Assembly: GCA_026120035.1 (NCBI GenBank)
Contig: JALRME010000067.1
Coordinates: 31,303 to 95,302 of the forward strand
DNA: 64,000 bases
Source of the DNA: Coleophoma eucalyptorum
Lineage: Eukaryota > Ascomycota > Leotiomycetes > Helotiales > Dermateaceae
Direction of reading: 5' to 3'
In this document: piece after piece, positions 35,434 to 46,860 of the stretch
Position numbering within the stretch: the first letter of the stretch is position 1
Layout of the letters: the number at the start of each line of letters is the position of its first letter
The notes under the pieces: model-generated
The model's database searches: none
Seen by the model: the letters and a program-made list of their open reading frames with translations, nothing else
What the model was told of the DNA's origin: nothing
Position numbers and translations under genes: made by a program

Positions 35434-37920
35434 ATGTCGACTAAGGAACCAGCTCAAAGCCCAACTAGAGAAGTACCTCGAGGAGAGTCTTTGGGTTACA
35501 CTAGAGGTAAAGCTCGTTCAAGGTCGATTTCTTCTGGAAGTGCTGGTGCCAGAACGACTGCTTCTATTGGTGTAGGCAAGAGGCTGGTGTATTACCAACC
35601 AATGCCTATTCCCTATGGTTACGGGAGTCCTTATTTTGATGGAAGAGAAGTAACTCGTTACCTCAAAACCCTGAATAGGTGCTACAGAGACTATGGAATG
35701 GATGAAGATATTGAGAAGAAGGAACGTTCAGCCGATTATGCGGCGGCACAGCAACGTAGAGAGATTGAACGACTAGCAGGTTTTGCCAATCGCACTACTT
35801 GGGAGGAATTTCAGAAAGTCTTGCTTAAGGAATATCGCTACGGGGATTCAGAGCAATTGTTACATACGATGGGATACTTAGAGAAATACGTTCTAGAATT
35901 CAAAGCGATAGTCGATCATGGGAATTACTCTCAGAATCAAATCTACGACTATTGCCGAAGATTCTACGAAATCGGAACTAAGTGCCTCGAGAATGGATTA
36001 ATTACGGAGAAAGCATTGATCTTTAAGTTTCTATACGCCTTACCAAACAACCTAAAAATCAGAGCTATGCGGTTCGCTTCCAACGGAGTCCAATTTGATG
36101 CGGATAATATGAAACCATTCAGAGTGATTTACGAGGAAGTAGAGAACAGTTGTGCAGCCCTTAGGGATATGGATGACTTAGTTCAGGAACAAGGCATGGG
36201 CAAGCTGCCTACGGGGTTTGATAAGCTAGATATGGAAACTACTGGATATACTCAACAAAGGAAGCTACGAGAAAAAGGCATGAAGGAACCTATTATTCCT
36301 TATATACATACCGCGGCTACATCGTCCAAAACAATGACGGACCAAGAAATCGACGAAATCGCAGAAGGACTTGATAAATTACATATTCTACAGGCTATAG
36401 CGGAACGAGCTGAGCCTAATCCGAGAAGAAACAAAGCTTATGTGAATACTATGGAGGATGATGATTGTGAAGGAGATGTTTACGATGTGAATTATGGTGG
36501 CTTTACTAGTGGAAAAAGGTTTCGAGACGATGAGACTTGTAAATGGTGCAGGAACATCACAGTGCCAGGAATGAGGCCTCAAGGACCTCATAAGTATATG
36601 AACCAATTTTACGACTATAAGATGTTTATTGGTAAAGGAGTTATCCACGAATCGGACGATAACAACTATATCTGTATTGGACCCGGGGATCCGAACAAGC
36701 CAGAATTGCCAGTTCAGTTTAATAATGATACGCCTCGAAGGAACCAAATTATAGCACGGACTACCAACACTAAGTATAGTTATTTCCTTGAGCAACGAGA
36801 GGAAGCATTGAAACAGGAGGTGAGAGATAAGCAGGAAGCAATGAAGGCTCAACTGGTAGGAAGTACCAATGAGTGCAAGGTGGATAATATTGAGACCTTT
36901 GAAGAAAGCGAGTATGGACTAGATGACTTACTTTACGAACAAGACATTGATACTGAACGCTACGCTATGGTCCAAGGGATGGTAGCAAGAGATGCTGCTA
37001 TAGAAGCTGTAGCTACAAGAAATAAGAGGCCGAATAGTAGGGAAATCGGAGAGCCGTATTCGAAATCGGGAGAAAAGACTCTTCAGGACAGACTAAGAGA
37101 GCAGGCATCATATGGACAAGCGAAAGCTACACAGAGGCGAACTGTTCAATTTCAACAAAACATTGTTGATAGCGAGAATGCTGAGGAAATAACTGGTATA
37201 CCTACTAGCTCAAGGAATAAGGAACCTATTAAGGTTACTAAGATTTTGAGGAACCCTTTACGACAAAATGGTGTTACAGAGACTTTATCAAAAATGGGAT
37301 ATACCTATGAGAGCTTGCTGAGCAAGCTTTTGGAACAGTCGACAGTACCACCTGGATTTACACTTGGAGAGGTGCTTTCTCTAGCAGATCCAGCTTTTAG
37401 GAAACGACATAAGGTAGTTCCAAAAGAAGCTAGTGCTGGAATGTTAGCTGTCGAAATGGAGAACGAAGTGGCTGAAGTAAATCCTCTTTTTATAGAGAAC
37501 TTTTCTGGCTATTCGGATTACCATTCACCAACTCCGAAAGTCATTATTACACTTTCGGAACGTACGAAATTGGCAGATGTAAGAGCTACATTAGACACGG
37601 GAGCTGAAGTTAGTGTTATTACGCTAGCTGTAGCTACTAGGTTTGATATACCTATTACGCATAACACTGGGATGGCACTACGAACGATCGTAGGGAGCAA
37701 GTCTAGGTTTGTAGGATTTGTTGATAACGTACCTGTTACTATTGGAAACGCTGTAATACGGACTCGGTTCTATATTATGGACTGCCCGGGTATTAAGGTT
37801 ATCCTTGGGTTCCCATTTATACGAAAAGCTAGGATTACGTTCCAATACCCTAGGTTTTTCCTGCATACGAGAAGTATAATATGTCATGCTTTCCATGGCT
37901 CTCTGACCACCGAATATTAA
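35434..37920 (+). CDS. Truncated gypsy-type retroelement: Gag plus aspartic protease
   Basis: Uninterrupted frame; the ATG at 35434 (MSTKEPAQSPTRE) gives 828 residues, while an earlier in-frame ATG lies at 35371. The N-terminal half is capsid-like Gag (YLKTLNRCYRDYG, WEEFQKVLLKEYRYGD). A Cys-rich bit (CKWCRN) may be a remnant nucleocapsid finger. Near the C-terminus LDTGAEVSVI (from about 37591), then a beta-rich stretch with ILGFPFIRKA, is a retropepsin fold with the catalytic Asp. The frame stops at 37920. No reverse transcriptase, RNase H or integrase follows, so the element is truncated. It sits about 0.85 kb after the LTR and is not visibly RIP-damaged, unlike other repeats here. Confidence 0.82.
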   Translation: MSTKEPAQSPTREVPRGESLGYTRGKARSRSISSGSAGARTTASIGVGKRLVYYQPMPIPYGYGSPYFDGREVTRYLKTLNRCYRDYGMDEDIEKKERSADYAAAQQRREIERLAGFANRTTWEEFQKVLLKEYRYGDSEQLLHTMGYLEKYVLEFKAIVDHGNYSQNQIYDYCRRFYEIGTKCLENGLITEKALIFKFLYALPNNLKIRAMRFASNGVQFDADNMKPFRVIYEEVENSCAALRDMDDLVQEQGMGKLPTGFDKLDMETTGYTQQRKLREKGMKEPIIPYIHTAATSSKTMTDQEIDEIAEGLDKLHILQAIAERAEPNPRRNKAYVNTMEDDDCEGDVYDVNYGGFTSGKRFRDDETCKWCRNITVPGMRPQGPHKYMNQFYDYKMFIGKGVIHESDDNNYICIGPGDPNKPELPVQFNNDTPRRNQIIARTTNTKYSYFLEQREEALKQEVRDKQEAMKAQLVGSTNECKVDNIETFEESEYGLDDLLYEQDIDTERYAMVQGMVARDAAIEAVATRNKRPNSREIGEPYSKSGEKTLQDRLREQASYGQAKATQRRTVQFQQNIVDSENAEEITGIPTSSRNKEPIKVTKILRNPLRQNGVTETLSKMGYTYESLLSKLLEQSTVPPGFTLGEVLSLADPAFRKRHKVVPKEASAGMLAVEMENEVAEVNPLFIENFSGYSDYHSPTPKVIITLSERTKLADVRATLDTGAEVSVITLAVATRFDIPITHNTGMALRTIVGSKSRFVGFVDNVPVTIGNAVIRTRFYIMDCPGIKVILGFPFIRKARITFQYPRFFLHTRSIICHAFHGSLTTEY

Positions 37921-39058
37921 ACAATCAGAAGCATAGAATCACAAAGACTGTTGATTCGCTCATATCTTCGCTCTTTTTCATTGAACTCGTCAATCTGCCA
38001 CGGCTGGATCTGGTGGGCTTCATATGTCGACTGCACATTAAATGCCGACTATCACCGGTGTGCCCTGGATATAGCATCCTACTCGAGAAACTATGTTTAC
38101 GCAGGGCTCAATTCTTCTGCAATGATCAGATTATTCCGTGTTGTACGCAACAATTATTAGATGATGCAAGAAAACAGACACCTTTTATAAGGTATCTAGA
38201 AGTATCGGTCATGTCGTTCTCGGAAGAAATAAATATCATGGTCGATGGTATCACAAGCAACAGTATAAGTATTAGCAATTGTCCGTATACTGTGCAGGAT
38301 TTAATCGAAGACCAAGGACTCAATTGTGTATTTGGACATAGGGATCACCAGCAGCGAAATGTTTATAGGTGACGAATAGATGTTCTCTTAGACAGACTGA
38401 GTCTATATGTGAAAAGTGCCGTTAGAGCGTACATACTTGCTTTTAAATTCCTTGGATACGGTCGTCAGTCTATAGTTTGACTATCTCTTCATAGCATCGT
38501 GCCAAATCTGCTATTTTGTATTCTCTAGTCCGTTCTAACCATCTTTCCTCTACTTATAATGGTCCTCAAATCCCAACCCTCTGGAGTCAACCACCTTAGC
38601 GAAAGGACGACCAAAGGTATTTAAGGGCCATCTCCTAACCCAACGAATTGTATGGCCTTGTGATGGCGACCTTGCCAGCGATAGTTCCTTTCTGTCCTAT
38701 CAACTTTCGATATTGAATCTTAGGCAGCCTTGCTATTATAAGCATATAGTTGGCATTACTTCAATGACACCCCTGCGAACTGTTGCTTAACTTATCATCA
38801 GGCAGCACCTTTTGGGTTTTTTGTGTCTGCAAGAGATTGGCTTTAATTGGATACTATCATAATGTTGGAATGCCATCCACAGGTCAATCACGAGACCGAG
38901 TCACATGTTACATACGGTATTCTTAGCAAGGCAGGCATTTATACCTCTCGGCCTCACACTCTCCTCAATATTAATTATGAACTCCTGAAAACGACTTTCT
39001 TTGCTTCTTCTTTGCTTGTCATTATATAAGACATATAAGTGACAAACGGACTGCGAAG
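37921..39058. other. Intergenic, no gene seen, ends in LTR fragment
   Basis: Short ORFs only (e.g. 37881-38372) without domains. A family-B LTR fragment lies at 38863-38985. Confidence 0.45.
38863..38985 (+). repeat. 5' part of a family-B LTR
   Basis: Begins TGTTGGAATGCCATCC, keeps AATCACGAGACC and CCTCACACTCTC, then loses similarity. The 3' end is missing. It ends about 75 bp before the start codon of the next gene. Confidence 0.75.
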
Positions 39059-40512
39059 ATGGTCAACGGTCGCAGACTGCCACGTCGCAAAGTCGGCCCA
39101 CGAGATGCTAAACGGTGCGTGATCACGCGCATTGCACCCAGCATCGACGAGGAAGATGCTGCTCGGAAACCTTCGAACACATCTGACAGCGAGCTGCTCT
39201 CCTGTGTAGTTGTATCAGCCTCCACCGATACAACTATTAATATCTCACGATTTCCTAGAATCAACAACATTGCACAGGCGTGTCCTGAAGCAACTCACGA
39301 TCTGCTGTGCGAAGCGCAAACATTTGCAGAGATACTCGCAAAACGTGGAGCATTAGTCTTGAAAGGCATAGCCGATGTTTTAAAAATCAACGCATCAACG
39401 CAGATGGATCGTTACGAGATGCACTTCGGAAATTGTGTCAAAGCCCGGGTTCACATTGAAGCCATTTTCACCATGGTAATAGTATGTTCGGATCGCAAGA
39501 TAGCAGCATCCTTCCTGCAGGAGTTCGCGGATATTGGAGCATCACTCTTACGGGAGACCGGAAAGTCTCAATGTATCGACGTACCGTTCGAATATGAATG
39601 TTACTGCCACCATTCTCTCAAAACTCTTGTGAGAAGTTACGCTGTCGCTGCTGGAGCTCAATCACCCCTGGTTTGTTTCTCTTGTCATGATAGAAGGCCC
39701 ATCAACTGGCTCCGCGAACATCCAGAAATGATTTCTTGCTACTATGAGAGATCTACACAGGGTCCTAGCTCCCACTCGGACTCAGATCCTATCTTGGATT
39801 CCTCACTAGCGATATTGTTGGACAATGAGGCCAAAATATCGGGACAACAAAAGCAATACCAGTCTTTGAATTCTGGGTGGAATCTATCTTGGAGGCTTGA
39901 GAACAATGACAGCGATGATGACAGAAAGTCTAAGACACTGAGTTCTGATGCATCTACAGAAACACCTGTCACCTTCTGGGTTACAACTGACGAAGGCTGG
40001 CATAGACGTTGGTTCGAAGGCAAAATAGAAGATGTTACGCTTACTACCTTTATGGAGAACATATCGATAGTTGTCGGAAAGTCGGGCAATATTTTTGAGG
40101 CGGTCATTGTTTCTGTGGGTACAGTATACTCTACCTTTGCAGGATAACCCTCTCTGCAGGCAATGATCATACCTGGCTCTTTGCAAAAGCTATCATCCTA
40201 GCTGGGATAAAAATGGTCGAGCAGATTAACAGCTTCTGTCCGCGCTCTAATGTCGTTGCAATCGGAATTCATCCTCTATGGAACAGACATCTGTTGATTA
40301 GGGATGATGATCCTATTGTTGCAATCTGTCAAGCACATGCAAGCATGACTAGATCAGAGACAAACGAAAGAGCCATGGCGTTTATAGATAGGAGATTACG
40401 ATTTGTAAAAAAAGAACGAACGTACGAGTTTTCCGATAGGAAACCAAGAATTCCACATTGGTCGGACCCAGAAGGCAAGGGTAGCGAAGCAGAGTACACG
40501 TCGGAGTATTGA
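39059..40512 (+). CDS. Unknown two-exon protein, 470 aa
   Basis: Exon 1 39059-40118, a 41-nt intron 40119-40159 (GTACAG...CTGCAG), exon 2 40160-40512. The splice joins two good frames (SIVVGKSGNIF--VIVSVG / NDHTWLFAKAIILAG). Visible features: a basic N-terminus (MVNGRRLPRRKVGPRDAKR), a helical middle, a Cys-rich patch near residues 180-225 (CYCHH, CFSCHDRR), an acidic serine-rich linker, then a folded-looking alpha/beta C-terminal part and an acidic tail. It is clearly less AT-rich than its surroundings and undamaged. I do not recognise the family. The start is immediately downstream of an LTR fragment, so its promoter may include retroelement DNA. Confidence 0.6.
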
Positions 40513-40564
40513 ATTAGGAATTCCAAGGCATCCATTACATCTCTGTCTTGTATTAATTTAATTT

Positions 40565-40641
40565 TGCGTTCATCGGTAATCGAACCCGGACCGATAGAGG
40601 AATATGGCAACGATGGAGTTTACTACCTAAACCACAAACGC
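40565..40641 (-). pseudogene. tRNA-Gly-like relic
   Basis: The minus strand reads GTGGTTTAGG (box A), then GTTGCCA where tRNA-Gly(GCC) has its anticodon loop, then GGTTCGATT (box B). The outer 7-bp acceptor GCGTTTG/TGAACGC pairs with G-U pairs. The anticodon stem and T-stem pair poorly, so this is probably a decayed tRNA-Gly. A tRNA-folding program would decide. Confidence 0.35.
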
Positions 40642-41584
40642 CGAGCTGGTCTGATAGTATGATTATGCCTTGTTTGATACAATATATATACTGTAGTCAT
40701 TTTAATGTAGTGACAAAGTGAATTTGGTAAAAGGTGGCCCACTCGCTTGTACAGTACATTAGCTCGTTTAGAGGATGTTTTCATTCGTCTTTTTACCCTA
40801 ATTGCTCTCTATTAAGAGCGCGAAAACGACAAAATACTAAGTAAGTTATGCAACTCCGCTTAAGTGGGGCCGATTTATTAGTTGAAGTAGCCATTCCATT
40901 AGCGTCGTTTTCCTAGATCTGAGTATAAGAGTCCCAGGTTCTCCTCTTTCGTGCTTTTCATTTCTGCAATCCATTTCTCTACTCACTTGGACTAAGGCCT
41001 GCCCCCTTGTCTTGGCTTATGAGTCAGTTGACATCCGACTCGATCCCGAGTATCAAGTGATTTCGATGGACTGAGACGTTGGAGCAGGTCTTCTGATACC
41101 CCTTACTGCTTTCTCAGTCCGATTCTCATTCTGTAAAGATCGACTGCGAGAACTACATATCTTTAGGATCGAGCTTCTCGATAATGCAAGTTAGCGGAAG
41201 TTCGGTACAAACTAGGACGCCTAATTTCCTTGGTAGTGATGGCGAAGCACTCCCACAGTCGTCAGGAGACGGACGATATATTGGCCTGTTGATTGGCGGC
41301 GTACCCATAGCATACATTATCATATATAAGTTAGTATGTTAATGTGTCCTACACTTGCAGCCACGGAGTTCTGCTGCCTGCTAGGTCTAACAGTGATTGG
41401 CTAGAGCATGCAGTCGAATTGTTGTGCCCTATGCTTGCATGAAGCTCCAACATTAGGCAGCAGTGTCGGCCTGTTGGACTCTCTGTCTGTTTGCAGGACA
41501 TGTCTTGGCTCATTGATTGGTGGTTGGAGCGCCTCACGGTTGCATGATGGCTGCGAGTTCTCGAAGGGTTCAGAGAAGCTAATA
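40642..41584. other. Intergenic before element E2
   Basis: No gene seen. The interval 40990-41330 is less AT-rich and may be promoter or relic DNA. Confidence 0.4.
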
Positions 41585-41791
41585 ACGTCTATCCCTGCGT
41601 ACCCTGTAACGAGACAAATCGTAGATACTTCGAGTTCAAGCGACGTAACGTCTATAAACGCTTTAAAGTTTCTATCCATTTTGATTTCAGTTATATTATA
41701 TACGTCCCCCGAACACTCCTGGCCTATCAATTCCGAAAACTATTATCGCGTCGTCGCCGTCCCTTTAGTTTACAGAGAGCCTCCTTTTACA

Positions 41792-42730
41792 CTATAATAA
41801 GACCCCTTGATGTGCGACACTACCGTTAGGTTTTTTTTCGCTTTTTAAACAACGAGCATACATAGTTCCAATTAGCTGCCCTATTTCGTCATCCGTAATA
41901 GAATTCCATGCTTCTAAGGCTGCTGTTCGTAACCGTGGATAGGATCGGTGGTAGTCAGGGTACCACCTTTGTATGTAGTCTTTCATCCAATCCCATAGAG
42001 TCTCTATAGGGTTTAAATCAGGTGAATTTGATGGCCAGAATATAGGATAAATACCTCTTTCTACCATTGCTGCTCTTGTTTCTGAAGCATTATGTCCAGG
42101 AGCATTATCTTGCATATAATTTAGACTATTTGCTTGTAAATAAGGCTCGAGGACAGGAAGAATACGCTCACAATAAGAGCTAGCTGTAATTGAGCCCCAG
42201 TCCTTCTCCTAGACAACTCCAGGCCCACGGCCATATAATCCTGATATAGACCCCCAAAACATCCATCCTATTTTCTTACGAAGTCATGGCTCAAGACAAT
42301 CAGGATGTAATTGTTCTCCTGGCCGGCGTGTAATTCTAACTTTCTTATGACTACCAGGCTTAATCCAGGTCTCGTCTGCGCCCACTGATCCCAAGACCAA
42401 TTAATATGCTCAAGGGCCCATTGGTATTTCCTCCCAAGGCGTTCTCCTATTCTTTTTTGAGGCACAGACCCAATTAATAAGCTGCTTTCTTTCAGCCGGA
42501 CCAAGTAGAGGACGTCGTCCTGACTTCTTCTTTTGAGGTGTAGTTCGATGTGTAATAGCACAAGTAACTTGCCCTAGACGTAGGTTTAGCTGTAATGCAA
42601 TATCATCCTTTGACCATCTAGCTTGGCAGTATAGTGTTTGAGCCCGGATCCGGTCATCTCGTGAGAATATTTTCTGCTATGTTTTAAGGTTTGGAATCCC
42701 ATAGTACTGGCTATTGTCAAGTTCTGACAT
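41792..42730 (-). pseudogene. Tc1/mariner-type transposase, broken
   Basis: The frames read MSELDNSQYYG, SRDDRIRAQTLYCQARWSK and SGRRPLLGPAERKQL (HTH half). An internal deletion and frameshift follow, then RRPGEQ, GWMFWGSISGLYGRGPGV, the second catalytic Asp in MQDNAPGHNA, and WPSNSPDLNPIETLWDWMKD holding the third acidic residue. In the family this DDE/D enzyme cuts and pastes at TA sites. At least three stops or frameshifts inactivate it. Short imperfect ends (CACTATAATAAG near 41794 and a CACCATAATATGG complement near 42880) hint that it is a separate insertion inside E2 that cut off the ankyrin array. Alternatively it could be E2's own decayed transposase. Confidence 0.8.
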
Positions 42731-42875
42731 CGTAATACTTGGCAGCGTCGCAACACGTATTGATATAAGTAATCTGAATGATAAGTTTGCAAGCCAATCT
42801 AGAAACATCGCTACTTTTATCAATCTTCTAGAAGTTTGAAGAATTCTACATAGTAGGATATAAGCCGTGTCCATA

Positions 42876-45800
42876 TTATGGTGGTGGGAGGGGTGGCTGG
42901 TTCTTTCCATCAACTCGTAAGTCAACATTCAAAGCTTCTCTAGCATCGAGCAGCAGCTTGACCACGGCCTCGTGCCCTCCCCCTGCCGCCCACGATAGCG
43001 GCGTCAGACCATCTCCTCCTGTATCCCTCGAATCGACGTCCACCTTGCCTGTCTCGAGCAGCAGCTTGACCACGGCCTCGTGCCCTCCCCCTGCCGCCCA
43101 CGATAGCGGCGTCCGACCAAATCTTGTGGCCCTCGAATCGACGTCCACCTTGCCTGTCTCGAGCAGCAGCTTGACCACGGCCTCGTGCCCTCCCTCTGCA
43201 GCCCACGATAGCAGATTTCTGTTTTTTTGAAAATCAATCTCATCTTTCATTTCAAGAAGTGATTTAATAGACTTTTGATACTCTGTGATTGTAGAGGAAG
43301 AACGGTTAAGAGGCACCATTCCAATTGACCACGCACTGGTATCTGGTAACAAAAGTGCTCTTAGAGCAACTTCATTCTTGTGAGCTAGTGCCACATTTAG
43401 CGGGAAGCTGTATCGTTCTCCTTTTATATCCAATTGCGGAACTCGGTCAAGCTCAATCCGGATAAGTTGCGGTAGGTTTTTCTCCGAGAGAATATATAGC
43501 AAGCTGCAATGAGGTGTATGTCGCCGTATCTGATACTTCTCAAAGAGGTTGTCCAAATAGATCCATTCGCTGATGGGGAAAGTCTCTATGAAACGAGTTT
43601 GGGAGACCCCGTACTCACTTGCTACATCGGCATGATAAAGCACGTTATGTGTTGCATATTCCAAAAATGGAAACTTTGTAGTTACTTGTTGGCGGAGACT
43701 CACAGCGTCCTTAGAAGATGCAGCTGGAAGCGGTGTGTCAGATGACAGGTATTCTGAGGTATCAATTCTTGCGTAGGTTTGACAGCACTCCTTGAGCCGC
43801 TGGTGACTAAATGCTAGAAAGTTGCTGTCAAGGTGAAGCTGAAGAGTGTCGAGACCATTTTCGTTTAGGAGAAAATCTCGAACAGATTCATGAATGAACT
43901 GAATTGTTGGATGCTTGGACTTGGTCATTTCTGCGAGTCCCTTAGACGAACTGAGTATGTACTTTCGCATGTCGATCTCTGTGATATCTTCAGGGCTCCA
44001 TTCAGCCAATCCATCAGCTGCAACTCCAGCTAGCATAGCAAAGTACAGTTCCTGAAGTTTCATGGGCCGTTTAGCGTATAATATCCACTGGAGGCACAGA
44101 ACAAGGTCTTCGACATTCTCGTTATCTCGGGTTAAAATGTCTCGGAATAGCGCACCTAAGTCGTCCGGGATTTCGTTAAGCCGATTCCGAAGCGCATGGA
44201 TACGACCACGATCATACTCTTTATTCAGCATTGGAACAACAAGGACAACCCATAGGAAAACTCCAGAGGCTTTTTCAAGCATTTCGTCCCGGATTGTCTC
44301 CATTGCCTTGCTACGTCCAGCCTTTAGTTCGCCATGTAAATAGTTGGCGATGTCCTGAGAGTGACCGTCCTGGTCTTCTAAGACAAGGGATACAACTTTT
44401 TCGATTGTAATATGGGGGTAATGGCGACTTGAGAAACAGACGCGTAATTGGATTTGTGATGAAACTGCAAATTGTCCAAGACTTTCAAAGAAAGCCACCA
44501 TATCGCGTGCTTCATCCTCCTCGCACTCATCTAGAGCGTCGATGAAGCAGGTCAGGCGGTGTCGCCCGAGGCGCTCTATAACGCGGCTGAAGAAAATCTT
44601 CGCAGTCTCAATATCCCAATCAGAGTCATCAGACCCGCTTGGCTTAAGTAATTTGAACGGATCTTGGATGTCTGGAAGCTTCTCTAGGAGCTGAAACAAT
44701 AAGGATCGGTACATACCTAATGAGGATTTCTCTAAGTCTGAACCCCTTGCGTTGAAGAAGAATGAGATAAGAATTGCATCTGCCATGGCTTTCTTGCCAT
44801 TTGCGTATACAAACTTCATCAAAGTCGACTTTCCGGTCCCGGGTTTTCCCTTGAGCCATAGAAAGCCATGATGGTTGGATATCTTACTGTCGTCAAGCCA
44901 TTCCTTGTACTGGGGTGTGCTGAGTAGCCATTTGCATGTTTTTGCGTGAGCATTCTTGATTGTCGCGTGTCGAGTATCAATTTGATCAAACCTTAAGCGA
45001 TCTAGAAATTTCTGTCGTTGATTTGCGTCGGTGGGTGTAAGTATATCAGAAGGGGCTGACTTTGTTGTAACTGTTATAACCCTGTTGATAGCCGCAATCA
45101 CCTTCTTGTACTCAGCATCGTTATATCCGCTAAATCGACACATGTCCATGTGATTGCTGGCAATGTGTAGAGCAGATTCGATTGTTGGATCATTCAGACG
45201 AGAAGCAGTGTCTTCAACAACCTATTAAATTTAGTACGTTCGATAAGAATATTTGAACACATACCTTTTCACTACCAATGGCTATGTCCCCGTATTGTTC
45301 TTGAAAAGAAAATATTGTCCAACACCTATTACGAGCAATTGCGCTAAACCTCTTATTCCATTCCTTTAGCTGTTCCGCATAGAGCAAAAGAGTGTTAATA
45401 ATATGATCATTGACCTTGAAATTATTAACTTTGATGACCTGATCGATAGTAAATTGAATCAATTTGCCGAAATTTGGACCATTATGAGGCGTTCCAAAGA
45501 AAATAATGCCAGAGGTTCCCTCGTAGATACTATGAAGATGGCCCTGGTGTTCATTGCATCCGCTGGATCTTCGTAGCGCCTCCATTACGACGATGCCGCC
45601 GAGGCTATGGGCAATAAGTACAAGCGGCCTTAACGACTGGCCACGGCGTGCTGCTTCCAATCTGACAAGGAAATCCCACGCAATATCCTTGACTATGCTC
45701 CCCTCCATGGCATAGCCACCGTGGTAAGTCGGACTCGTGTCGTATCCATACGTAAGGACGCGCGCATTTGGGATGTCGATTGGAACAAGATCTCGTGGCC

Positions 45801-46860
45801 AGTAAATTGATTCATAGTCTTTACTTTTATTTTTATAGGACGCTGCAGACGGGAGCAATTTCTGTCTTTTGGATAGACGTTCACCGTCACCGACATTATG
45901 TATATCTTGGACCTGACCGACTTCTTGAATCTGACTCCACGTATGTTCAGGATGACCTGTGAGACCATGGAGAAACACAATACTACCCTCGGGTTAATGA
46001 ACCATCAAATGTCAGGACATAATAGGTAGATCTTACTCTAGAGCAGGCTGGTCCGGATCAACAAGCATTGAAAGACCGTTCCTGTAAGGCTCCGATGCTT
46101 GGCTTAACGACTCGGCCTTTACGGGCTTATCAATCTCCTCCATGAGACGAAGAAATGCGTTCTTTTTCCCCTCGCCATACATAGCTGGTAGGTGGATATC
46201 GAAAATACCAAGAAGAGAATACGCCGAGTCTTCTTGGCGTGTAGTTTCGCGCCGTTCTGCCCACGACAAGCGCTCATCAACGGTAAAGCAAGATAGAGGA
46301 CTTCCCCAAAGTGCTTGGATAGGAATCCCCGTTGCCTTGTAAACTTGTTCCTTCAGCGATGTCTTATCGCCAAGTCGGTCGCCCTCTCCTGAGAAGAATT
46401 CGACTGACACTGGAGCAATAAGCTCTTGAAGTGTCCAGCCTCGAGTGAACCATTTGCTTTTCAGAAATGCTGCTTCCCATGGGATCTGTGTCAAACCACT
46501 ATTTGTACTTCCATCATATCTCAAAACGTCAGACATGTACACGTAGCACTTTGCCGCCCCACTGTACCAGCGAAACATGGAGTTGATTGCCTCAGAGAGC
46601 TCGGCGCTACTCGACTTATCAATGCAACAAGTGTCAATCCAAAAGTATTGTAAGCCATGGCTGGCAGCTTGTTTTCCGCAAAAATGGATCTTGCGATAGC
46701 CATCCTTGTCCTTGCCAGTATCCTCCATCAGGTCTTTGAAGGTGACCTCGTCGCCAGTCTCCCCCCACGTATGCGAGAGAATAGCATAGGGAGGAATGTC
46801 ATCATTTAAAAACTCGATCGGGCTGAATTTGTCTCCTTTACTTCGTTGCAGGAGACGCAT
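42876..46860 (-). CDS. HET-SESB-NACHT-ankyrin NLR (heterokaryon-incompatibility type)
   Basis: Exons 46860-46037, 45982-45265 and 45221-42876, with GT-AG introns of 54 and 43 nt in frame, give 1295 aa. Domains: HET (residues 1 to about 270) with YAILSHTWGE at 25-34, WIDTCCIDK at 74-82 and RGWTLQELIAP at 140-150. SESB-type alpha/beta hydrolase (about 274-514) starts at IVFLHGLTGH, with AHSLGG carrying the nucleophile Ser. NACHT has the P-loop GKPGTGKST at 639-647 and Walker B FIDALDE at 740-746. Three ankyrin repeats at about 1183-1285 are nearly identical, with DNA periods of 108 and 105 bp. Fungal NLRs of this kind sense non-self and trigger cell death through the N-terminal effector. The array ends abruptly in a proline tail next to the Tc1 remnant, so it may be shortened. 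Having both HET and SESB upstream of one NACHT is unusual. The gene lies within E2. Confidence 0.88.

Noticed and set aside
42944..43215. Possible CRISPR-like or minisatellite array
   Set aside because: The 105-108-bp periodic DNA encodes ankyrin repeats in frame; it is a coding repeat in a eukaryote.
42940..43243. Arginine/glycine-rich ORFs over the ankyrin repeats on both strands
   Set aside because: They are frame shadows of the GC-rich ankyrin repeat DNA inside the NLR gene.
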